From positions 7,279,001 to 7,343,000 of the forward strand of contig CM056875.1 of NCBI GenBank assembly GCA_029876055.1: a stretch of DNA of 64,000 nt, in the 5' to 3' direction. Shown in pieces: positions 34,888 through 44,161 of the stretch. This stretch comes from Madurella fahalii (taxonomy: Eukaryota; Ascomycota; Sordariomycetes; Sordariales). The position numbers and the translations under genes were made by a program. Positions within the stretch are counted from its first letter, which is position 1, and every line of letters begins with the position of its first letter. The notes beneath the pieces were generated by a model. That model searched no databases, was not told the DNA's origin, and saw nothing but the letters and a program-made list of their open reading frames with translations.

Positions 34888-36471
34888 ATGACGGCCGACG
34901 ACAATCCTCGCCGCAGCCGGTTCCTCGCCGAGAAGCGAGTCATCTTCATCTGCTTCCTCATCGCGCTCGGCCAGTTCCAATATGGCTACGACTCGGCCGC
35001 CATCGCGGGCTTCCAGAGCATGCCGGGCTTCCTCCAGGTCTACGGCTATGTCGACCCGACCAACCCCATCGGGCTCAACATCAGCACCGACGTGCAGCAG
35101 TGGATCCAGTCGCTCATGAACGTGGGCGGCTTCCTCTCGGCTATAGTCATGTACGTCTCGCACACGCGCCTCTCGCGCCGCATGGGCCTCTGGCTCGGCT
35201 GCTTCCTCGGCTTCCTGTCCATCTCGCTCATGCTCGGCCTGACCAACCTGGGCGGGCTGTACGCCGGCCGCCTGCTGCTGGGCATGTCCAACGGCTTCCT
35301 CGTCCCCTACTGCGTCACCTACATGACCGAGTCGGCGCCGTCGCTGCTGCGGGGCCCCATCGTCGGCATGAGCACCTTCCAGACGTCGCTCGGCGCGCTG
35401 TTTGGCATCCTCGTCGACAACTACTGCGAGCCCTACGGGGGCAACGTCTCGTGGCAGATCCCCCTCGCCGTCATGTACGCCGTGCCGGCGTTCATGGCCG
35501 TGCTGCTCATCTTCCTGCCGGACACGCCGCGGTTTTACGTCACGCAGGGGCGGGAGGAGAAGGCGGTGCAGGCGATTCGGCGGCTGCGCGGCATCAAGGA
35601 CGAGGCGTTCCTCCGTGCCGAGGTGGAGGACATCAAGAGCGCGTACCTGATGGAGAAGGAGCTCCACTCCGGTGTCCACCTGAGCGACATGTTCCGCGGC
35701 CCCGATCTCCGCCGCACCCTGCTGTCGTACGGGGCGAACATTGGCGGGACTGCCACTGGCGTGAGCTTCATGGCCGGTTTCTCCGTCTACTTGTTCGTTC
35801 AGGCCAACGTCGGGTCTCCCTTTGTGTGGGTCATGATCTCGCTGGCCATCGCGTTGACGGGCAATATGCTGGCGTTCCCTGCCATGCGCTACTTTGGACG
35901 GCGCGAGCTGTTGATATGGTGCTCGGTGGTGTCGGCTACCATGATGTTTGGCATGGCCATCGTCTATACCGTCTCGGGGGGCCAGTCGTCCCACGCGAGC
36001 AAGGCGCTCGTCGGGCTGAGCATCGTATACACCTGGGTGTACGGCGTCGGCCAAGGGCCCGTATTGTGGGCGCTGGGGACAGAGATCCCCTCGCAGAGGC
36101 TGCGGTCGCAAACCGTTGGCACAGCGTCAGGTCTGAATTTCATTGTCGGCTGGCTGGTATCGTTCACGACACCTTACTTTATCAACCCCGACAGACTTGG
36201 ATGGGGTCCCAAGTATGGCTACATCTGGGGCGGAAGCAATCTTGTTTTGGCTTTGTGGACATTTTTATATGTCCCGGAAACGAAGGGCAGGAGCTTGGAG
36301 CAGCTGGATGAGCTTTTTGAGAAGAGAGTCAGCGCGAGGAAGTTTTCATCGTTCGTTGCGGAGCGGCAGCTGGTGGATGATTTCACAGGAGAGACGGTTA
36401 CTGCGGAAAGCCATCGAGACACCAAGGACGGCGAGGCGGCGGTTGTCCAAGTCGACGATCCGGAGAAGTGA
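34888..36471 (+). CDS. MFS sugar-type transporter
   Basis: A single exon of 527 residues from the ATG at 34888 (MTADDNPRRSRFLAEKR); the frame upstream starts with TTG only. Twelve membrane helices fit the sugar-porter family. Marks include YGYDSAAIAGFQSMPGF in helix 1, GRLLLGMSNGFLVPYC, the central loop signature LPDTPRFYV, and the C-terminal VPETKGRSLEQLDELFEKR. The central loop also has the usual AIRRLRG pattern. Such proteins carry hexoses, pentoses, disaccharides or other polyols across the plasma membrane by proton symport. The family also contains quinate and other organic-solute carriers, so the substrate is open. The gene is convergent with the monooxygenase at 36731, leaving only 259 bases between stops. 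Confidence 0.92.
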   Translation: MTADDNPRRSRFLAEKRVIFICFLIALGQFQYGYDSAAIAGFQSMPGFLQVYGYVDPTNPIGLNISTDVQQWIQSLMNVGGFLSAIVMYVSHTRLSRRMGLWLGCFLGFLSISLMLGLTNLGGLYAGRLLLGMSNGFLVPYCVTYMTESAPSLLRGPIVGMSTFQTSLGALFGILVDNYCEPYGGNVSWQIPLAVMYAVPAFMAVLLIFLPDTPRFYVTQGREEKAVQAIRRLRGIKDEAFLRAEVEDIKSAYLMEKELHSGVHLSDMFRGPDLRRTLLSYGANIGGTATGVSFMAGFSVYLFVQANVGSPFVWVMISLAIALTGNMLAFPAMRYFGRRELLIWCSVVSATMMFGMAIVYTVSGGQSSHASKALVGLSIVYTWVYGVGQGPVLWALGTEIPSQRLRSQTVGTASGLNFIVGWLVSFTTPYFINPDRLGWGPKYGYIWGGSNLVLALWTFLYVPETKGRSLEQLDELFEKRVSARKFSSFVAERQLVDDFTGETVTAESHRDTKDGEAAVVQVDDPEK

Positions 36472-36730
36472 TAGCCACGGCGCGGATAGGTCGCTGGATA
36501 GGTACCTTACGTTAACCTATGTAAATCGATCATGATTACTAGGTTAATAGGTGGGGTAGAAGAAAGGTAGGGTGCCCTGATTCAAGTTGAAATACAGCTT
36601 AACAGCCTAAAAAAGGCAAAAGTGCGTCGAGGGGTGGATAGGACCGTAAAGTCTTTTTTTATAGTACGTTTGCAATGAAACTGATGCTAACTTCATTGCC
36701 TCCTTCGACTACCTAGGTAAGGTAGGCAGT

Positions 36731-38846
36731 TTAAGCCGGCGTAACCTCAATTCCCTTAAGCGACCCATCTGCCCGATATGCGCGCAGAATGTTCAGGAAC
36801 GACTCCATACCCTCACTCCAGGTGCCAGCCCTGCTCTTCTTCATCATCTGAGCGGGGTCCGACGTCACCTTCAAGAACTCTCCCTCGGACGTGACATAGC
36901 CAGGCGTGCAACCCATGACGCTTGCAAACCATGCCGCCCGTTTCATGATCTCAAGTGTCCATGCCTCCTCGGCCTCACTCGTGACCTCGGCGATGGCGTC
37001 GGCGCCGGCGCCGACCTTGGCTTCTGCCTTAGCAATGATATCGACCACATGCTCGGCCCCGACATCAATCGTAAAAACATTGTTGACTGCTTGGCCAGCC
37101 TGCATCAAGGGCGAGAAGAAGAGGTTGGGGAAACCGTTGCTGCACACACCATGGAGCGTTGCCGCGCCATGGTTCTGCCACTTGTCGTCCAACGACTTGC
37201 CCTCGCGACCGTAGATGTCGATGCCGGTACGCACGGCTGGGCTACCACCGCCAATGCTGGGGGTGTCGTAGCCCGTGCTCAGGACCAGGATGTCGATAGG
37301 ATACTCCTTGCCGGCGACCACCAGCCCTGTCTCGGTCGCAGAATCAACGCCCTTGCCGTCTGTGTCCACAAGATGAACGTTCGGGAGGTTGAAAGTCTGG
37401 AGATACTGGTCGCTAAACGTTGGCCGCTTGCACCTGGAGTCGGGTAGTTAGTCATGTGTTTGCGTCAGTTCTCGCCCGCAGGACGCCTCTGTGGACTCAC
37501 CAAGATGGGTACCATGCTTTGAGCTTGGCAGCCGTCTCCGGGTCCTTCACGATGCTCTCGGTCCGTGCCCGCAAGGCCTCGGCAGTAGGCATATCGAGCT
37601 GGTACATTTTCCCGACATGCGCGGCAATCTTCTCCGGGTTGGGCTCAATTGGACCTCGGTCAGGAGAACCGATAACCGCCGAAAACCCGGGCATCTCAGT
37701 CCAGCCGTCTGCCACCATGTTCTCTTGGCCCTCTTTGGGCGAGTTGGTCATGTACGAGTCGAAGTTTAGCTGTCGTTCGCGTTGCCAACCCTCCTTGTAG
37801 GCAATCTTGGTCTTCCTGTCGGTGCACTTTGTAAGCATCTACTCCGATCAAGCGCTTCAGACGAATGAGGCGTGTAAAGCTTACCATTCCTCAGGGTCAG
37901 TAGGGCGCTGGCCACGCCACGACACGGCAGATGGCGTCCGCTGGAACACATACAGCTCCTTCGCCCACTTGGCAAGGTGGGGAACGGCCTGGATGGCTGT
38001 TGCGCCCGTGCCGATGATGCCCACACGCTTCCCCTGCAGGCCCGTAAGGGTCGGATCATCCGGCTTGCCGCCGGTGATAGAGTAGTTCCAGCGCGCGGTG
38101 TGGAACACGGGTCCGGAGAGTGTCTCGAGGCCGGGGATCTTGGGGACGTGCGGGTTCGTAAGGATGCCAGATGCGAGCACGACATACCGGGCCCGGAGCT
38201 TGAGCTCCCGGCTCTGCTCCCCGGGCCCACGACCTTCGGTGACGTCGACGGTCCACAGCCGGGCCGCATCGTCCCATCTAGCGCTCTTCGCATTCGTCCG
38301 GAAAAGTGCCTTGTCTTGCAGACCCCACTTCGCTGCGATACGGTCGGCGTGCTCGAGCAGCTCCGAACCTGGCGCGTACTTGCTCTTGGGCATGTACCCG
38401 GTCTGCTCGAGCAAGGGCATGTACACGTAGCTCTCGACATCGCAGTGCAGGCCGGGATATCTATTCCACCACCACGTGCCGCCAAACCCGCCGGCAGCGT
38501 CGACCAGCAGGAGATCGTCCGGCCCGCTGACAAGCCCGGCTTCGATCAGCCGCACGGCATAGATCAGGCCACAGTACCCGGCCCCAAGAATCAGGAATTT
38601 GTACTTGGCGCCATCCTTGATCGGCTCCTTCGCGTTCAGCGCGGCGTGATCGGCCCATGGGTCTTCGGCGAGAGCGCGGATTCGCTCGCTCCCGGCCTCT
38701 TTGAGCCTCACGAATTGACGAAGCCCGTCGGGCCGGAGACGCTTTGCCGCCTCTTCGGTGTACTTTTGCTGGATGGCATAGAACTTGAGCTCCTCCGGGC
38801 TCGGGGTGCTGTTGGTGCCGTTTGCGCCCTCGGTTGCAGCCATCAT
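36731..38846 (-). CDS. Baeyer-Villiger / flavin-containing monooxygenase
   Basis: Three exons: 38846-37885, 37815-37501 and 37433-36731. The introns are 69 and 67 nt; the joins give PEEWKTKIAYKEG and AWYPSWCKRPTFSDQYL, both typical of the family. The product is 659 residues. The FAD motif GAGYCG (88-93) is followed by FGGTWWWNRYPG (121-132), then the Baeyer-Villiger fingerprint LSGPVFHTARWN (243-254) and the NADPH motif GTGATA (279-284). The fingerprint deviates from the consensus FxGxxxHxxxW[P/D] by Leu for Phe and by the final Asn. The N-terminal extension of about 80 residues matches the larger class of these enzymes active on steroids and polycyclic ketones. The reaction inserts oxygen next to a ketone to give an ester or lactone. 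The gene lies between a sugar-type transporter and a cyclase-family hydrolase. Confidence 0.92.
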
Positions 38847-39930
38847 GCTGTGTGGTCGTCTGAGACTATGAATAAAACGGTGGCGGCTGGGAGAAGTAGC
38901 TGGCAGGACTATCGTGAGAAGATTCCGCTGGACTTATATGATCCCTTCGGACAAGCGGCCTAAACATTAGCGGAGAGGGCGGGCGCAAGACGGAGACCGG
39001 CGAGTGGGCCCAGCGGTTAACTAGTATTTTCCGAAGCCTAGACCCTACCTTATGGGCAAAGTACTGTACAGGATTCTGTAACCGAGAACGATAGCTAGGC
39101 ATCGTATTCGTTTTGGCCGGAACCGAGGATGTACGCGGAAAGTGGCCGGATCTGGGGTGGTCCAACCCCCCATCCTCGTCTACGACCCTCAGATCCAACG
39201 ATTTCCCTAAGACCAACATACCACCAGATAACGAGCCCCGTCGTGCGCTCATTCCAATAGGTTAGACAGGCTGCAGCACAGGAGGAGAGCGCGTCTGCAA
39301 AGCCCGCTAATCTGGGAGGATGTAACCGGGGGCCACCGTAGTGGGACCGCTTCAAGCCCCTGCTCAAGGTGGGGGGGGTGTCCTGGGGCCATGGTTGCTC
39401 AGTATCTGTCAAAGCGTACCAGATTGACGACGGTTCTTATCTTTTTTTTTTTATTCCTTTTTCTTAAAATAAAAGAAAGAAAGAAAGAAAAGAATAAAGA
39501 GCGACTACCGATTATTAGGACCGGGGTAGCCCTAGTGTCCACCTCCCTACCAGGGAATTGTCAGCGGCAGCTCCTGGGCGCTAACGCAGCGCTATGTCGC
39601 CCTCCGGGGACCCCGCAACGGCACCCCGCCGAGAGAAGACGGCCACCTGTCAACCCATGCTCCGCAACAAATGCCGTCAGACTACCAGTGGAACATGCAA
39701 TCCCTGACCAGAGCGCGTCGAGATGACCTGCTGCACGGGGACTTTGGTTGAGCGGGGTTAGATTTCTATGTACTTCCTAACCCAAGACTGTCGGATGGAC
39801 AAATGCGGCCATGGCACAACCATTTATAACAGAGAGAGCCCTGGGTATCAGTGATCGCCAGACGGCAGACCCTACAGCCTGCAGCCGGGCCCCTATTTCT
39901 TTAACCACGTAGTCTATCGACCTGCCCGCC
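38847..39930. other. Divergent promoter region between monooxygenase and cyclase genes
   Basis: About 1.1 kb without a gene. A T-rich run at 39442-39451 and an AAAG-type microsatellite at about 39470-39500 are present. The divergent arrangement would allow shared regulation of the monooxygenase and the cyclase-family gene. Confidence 0.45.
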
Positions 39931-41060
39931 ATGGACCCGAGCTCCGTCCCGGACTTCGACGACCTACCTAAGGTTGAAGGACAACCCCAGGGCTGCGCTT
40001 GGGGTGTCTTTGACAAAGATGGCGAGAAGGATGTGTTTGGGACCCTGAATTTCCTCACTCCAGAGATTGTGGCTGCTGCGGCTGCAGAGGTGAAGGATGG
40101 GGTCTCCATCTCTCTCAAGTCAGTCATACCCAACCAGGATGAGAGTGTGAGAAACTGACCTTTCAACCCAAAAGCTGGCCATTGAACGGCATCAAGTTCC
40201 CCTTTCCACATCGCAAATCCCCGGTTCACCGGCCCAAGACCCTACAGGAACTGGGCATGGGCACTGAAGGCTGGGACGACGAGCTCGAGTTCAACACGCA
40301 GTTCAGCAGCCAGTGGGACAGCCTTTGCCACGTCACGAAAGACGGAACTACATACAACGGCCACAAGCCAACTCAGGCGGGTCTAGAGGTCACGTCCACG
40401 GCCGAGAACACGCTGCCGACAATCGACCACTGGCACTCTCGTGGTGCCGTCGTGGGGCGCGGCGTACTCATCGACTTCAAGCGCTACTACGAGGAGACGA
40501 CAGGCAAACCGTACCACCCTCTCGAAGGGCACCGCATCACGGCCGAGGAGGTCGAGGCGGTTGCCAAGCACCAAGGTGTCGAGTTCAAGTACGGCGACAT
40601 CCTCGTCGTCCGGACCGGCTACACCGAGGTCCTCGGGGCGCCGACGCCCGAGCTCTTTACCAAGTTCGCCGCCGGGACCCTGTCTGGGTTGCACGGGACC
40701 ACCGAGACAGCACGCTGGGTGTGGAACCGCCGGTTTGCGGCCGTAGCCGGCGACGCACACGGGTTCGAGGCACTTCCGCCGCTGAAGCCGGACGGGACTC
40801 CAGGCGAGGTAGCCGATCTAGGTGAGCCATTCTTGCATCATCTTCTTCAAATCGAAATAGGGACTGACAGAGACATATGTACAGTTCTGCATCCGTGGTT
40901 CCTCAACCAGTTTGGCATGCCCATTGGCGAGCTCTGGGACCTCAAGGCGTTGAGCGAGTACGCCAAGAAGACGGGCAAGTACAGCTTCCTGCTGACGTCG
41001 GCTCCTTTGAACCACCCGGGCCTAGTGGCGTCCCCGCCGAATGCGATTGCTCTATTTTAG
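39931..41060 (+). CDS. Cyclase-family metal-dependent hydrolase (kynurenine formamidase-like fold)
   Basis: Exons 39931-40118, 40175-40821 and 40885-41060, with 56- and 63-nt introns that both contain CTGAC branch sites, give 336 residues. The fold follows the PF04199 cyclase family. It starts with GCAWGVFDKDGEKDVFGTLN and LTPEIV, then FNTQFSSQWDSLCHV where bacterial members have HxGTHxDxPxH. Later come GVLIDFKRY, GDILVVRTGYTEV and DAHGFEALP, and HPWFLNQFGMPIGELWDL. In fungal members the metal site is built from Gln/Asp/His of QWDSLCH and the Asp-His pair of DAHGFE. The second intron has no stop and is a multiple of three, so its retention would add 21 residues. The family hydrolyses amides or lactones, or cyclises. 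The exact substrate is unknown; the divergent monooxygenase neighbour suggests the next step in a ketone pathway. Confidence 0.87.
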
Positions 41061-41488
41061 GAGAGGCGGTCAAGCCCAAATCAGTAGTCCAAGATGGAAA
41101 AAAAGGCTTTGCTGCATAATTACTGCCTGCTGTTGATTAGGTCCTTTTGCTTAATTCTGGTCCGGCCAAATGCATGTCAGACAATCCTTATGGATACTAA
41201 GTCAGGTCTGGAAGGCCCCTTGATCCTTGATCAAACAGGTAACCACCGCGCGCAGCGTTTGCTTTGTTTGATTTTACTATGTACTCAAATAAAAGCTGCA
41301 AAAACCTTCCTAGGCGCGCGAGTCATGATTGATACTTGGTACTTCCCCCTCTCACCCAAGCACACATTTTCGCGGCAGGCGATAAACTCAACTATTCGAG
41401 TACTAATCAGTACCTGACCATCCCAACCAACATACAACCTCGGACTTTCGAAAAACCCCATTCGTCCACTTTCCCCCCGCACCCCCGT
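41061..41488. other. Intergenic region between convergent genes
   Basis: The 3' flanks of the cyclase-family gene and the thioesterase. No gene was seen. Confidence 0.4.
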
Positions 41489-41614
41489 CTAATTCCGTCC
41501 TCCTCCAGCCCCCTGCCCGAAACTCAAATACTTGGTATGACTCCCCTCCGCGACAACAGGCCCCTTCGTCCTCCCATCCGCCCCCGGCATCGTACTAGTA
41601 GCAGTAGCACCAGT

Positions 41615-41648
<34 letters not shown>

Positions 41649-42094
41649 ATAGTAGTATCAGAGCCACTCGGAGCAGGAGCAGCAGCAACCCGCTTGCGGA
41701 TCTCGCAGCGCGTGAAGCCCAGGTTCCGCCCCGCGCGCGTCACCCACGCCTCGATCTCGAGCGTGTCGCCCTCCCCCGCGGTGGAGACGTACGACAGGTG
41801 CATGTCGGTGCTGACGCCCGTCTGCGCCAGGCCCGTCGCCGCCGCGATGGCCATCCCGCCCGCCCAGTCGCACAGCGTGGCCGACACGGCGCCGTGCAGG
41901 ATGCGCTTGCTGTTGAGGTGTAACGGGAGCAGGTCCAGGTGGGCCACGATGCGCCCCTCGGGCGTGGCCTCGACGAGGCGGACGTCCGAGAGGAGGTGGT
42001 TGTAGATGGGCGAGTTGGGCCGGATGCGGGACCAGACGGCTGTTACATGGTCGAGGGTCGAGGCGGGTGGTGGCGGTTCTGTGGGATTTGTCAT
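41489..42094 (-). CDS. Hotdog-fold acyl-CoA thioesterase (PaaI/THEM2-like)
   Basis: A single exon of 201 residues from the ATG at 42094. The hotdog (4HBT) core is seen in PIYNHLLSDVRLVEATPEGR, then LNSKRILHGAVSATLCDWAGG, whose HG and Asp are the usual catalytic and structural residues, and TGVSTDMHLSYVSTAGEGD. The closing strand is LGFTRCEIRKR. An insert encoded by triplet repeats, poly-Thr then poly-Ala (about residues 145-165), separates the core from the last strand (KGPVVAEGSHTKYLSF), which carries the expected AEGSHTKY pattern. The enzyme should hydrolyse medium- or long-chain acyl-CoA or aryl-CoA. It closes the metabolic run started at 32190. The call of family is firm; the substrate is not known. 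Confidence 0.87.
41600..41660. repeat. Triplet microsatellite inside the thioesterase gene
   Basis: Imperfect (AGC/AGT)n repeat on the plus strand, read as poly-Thr and poly-Ala on the coding strand. It sits in a loop before the final beta strand of the thioesterase. Confidence 0.75.
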
Positions 42095-44161
42095 AGTCGA
42101 TTGGGCTTGATCTCCGAGTTCGGAGTTGGTGTGCTAATCGTGAAGGGTTGTCGGGCCTTATGAATTCGATAGTGAGCTTGAAGAAGCGGTAGCAAAGTGA
42201 GGTAGCAAGATAGCAATTGAGATGATTGAATGCTTTATCTTAAAAGAGGATGCAAGCTCAAGGATGCCGACAGCGGAGAGTTGAATGACTGACGGCAGGT
42301 TGTGGAACTGTTTGGCGAGTGGTTGGGCGCTTCATAGACCCACACTAAGATACCTACCTGTAGGTAAGGTGTAGTTCTTAAATTGACTTTGCTAAAACGG
42401 AGGCGGTAAAAGGAAAGAAGGGAAGAAAGAAAGAAAGAAGCATATCAGGGCCGGACTGAACACAACCTTTCTAGTAACGAAACAAGCCTGTTGCAACATA
42501 GAGTGAGCTCAGCACCTACAGACACTACTAGCACAATAAAGCGACCGGTTATCCCTGGTACTAGAAGTACAGGACTTGCGCGCTAGCTGCAAGGGGAAGG
42601 CCGTCTCATTAATGACGAAGGCTTGTCCGTTGAGATTCGCAAGAGCTGTGTATCTGCAAAACCAAGATTACCTACTAAAGTGAACAGCAGTGCTCAGGGG
42701 CAAGTGCAGGGCGTACGACTCGCCGGCGCTCTTCTAGAACCCCTTTACAAGTCCCGGTTCTCCAATTACGATCTCCTATATCCATGTTGCGAGATTGCCA
42801 TTCCATTCAATGATGTTCAGTTGATGTCGGAGTCAGCGAGCATTCCTTGGGTGTTGTCGTGGAAGGAAGGCCTCTCACAATGCGATCCACCACTATGTTG
42901 CTCGGACCAAATGAAAGGGAAAAAAAAAAAAACCCAGTTTCTCAGGAATGCTCAAATGCATACAGCATCAGTTGCCTAAGATTGTGGTGGATCTGCCTCC
43001 GATGAATTCTCAGAGCATAACGGACCCAGGAGTACTATATCTCCCCAAGGTCCAAAGTGGTTACAGGCCCCTGGCCTAATTAACTGCTTCCAGACACAAT
43101 TCATTTTGTAGCGATGGCATGAAACCACAGAAGAGTTCATTGTTTCACAAATCGGATTTCGAAACCCCAATAGCACTCCCCTCAACCAGTAACATGAACT
43201 CCGCCCAGATTTGAGCCCAACCGGCCAAGTAGCAGAGCGACTATCGAGGCGCTTACACTATGTGCGTCGTCCTCCCTATTTTCCATCGCAGCGCCGTATG
43301 TATCCACCAAGTTGATGGCAACGCCACTGGTTCGACTCGACCAAGACCGGTTATCTATAAGCACACCCACCGTTCAAATCTCCATTCTTCCAATAATTGC
43401 ATTTGGCCAGGAGATAGACTACTAGGTGGACAAGGGTTACCTGCAGTGAGAATGCGAAAGCAGCCGAGAGGTTGCAAAATGTGGAACTTTCATAGCCCAC
43501 ATGTATTTTATAGTCCGGCTCTTACAGAGTCCTGCTCTTATAGAGTCCTTCGCTTTCTCTCCCCCGTAGTAGAGTAATGACCGGTGATATTTGTTCCTTT
43601 GCTAGAGGAAAGGTAGCTCATCTCACAATACTCCACAAGACGCCGTCCTAAACATAGGTCAATTCGTAATACCTAAAGCGAGCCGAGTCCCAAAGTCCCA
43701 TGGAATGATTCCTTACAGCCCCCTATCAATAAGCTTCACACAGCCGTGATAACCGATTCGTGTCGTTTCCCCTCCCTTAAAAATGCAACAAAGGCTCTGT
43801 GAAGAAAAAAATTCCAGTTGCCAGACGTACGATACTGACCCTGCGAAGCCACATGAAATTGGCCGAGGGTGTATGGTAAAATCTCGAGGTACTGAATGCA
43901 TCCGTGTCGTCACCGTCATTCTCCTAAGATCCCCAACGCAAGGCATGCCGACCACGTGTTGTACGTGGCTAACGGCAAAGGACACCCCAGCAGTACTAAA
44001 AGTATACTGCATCTAGCCTGTAAGAAATAAACAAGCGCCGTGGGAGAGACATCAGGCATCCTTACGATGGAGGAGTCTCCTCTCCCGGGGTATCAAAATT
44101 CCCTCTCTCACTGTCCCACCAAGCCAAAAAAGGTACACCTCTGCCGGCCAAGCTCCCCGAC
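42095..44161. other. Intergenic region, no gene seen
   Basis: About 2.1 kb. It contains the perfect palindrome arms TACCTAC and GTAGGTA at 42351-42366, an AAAG-type microsatellite at about 42417-42440 and an A-rich run at about 42929-42941. The open frames are short and unlike any family. Confidence 0.4.

Noticed and set aside
34834..36111. 425-codon open frame antisense to the transporter
   Set aside because: A shadow of the transporter, made of charged low-complexity residues.
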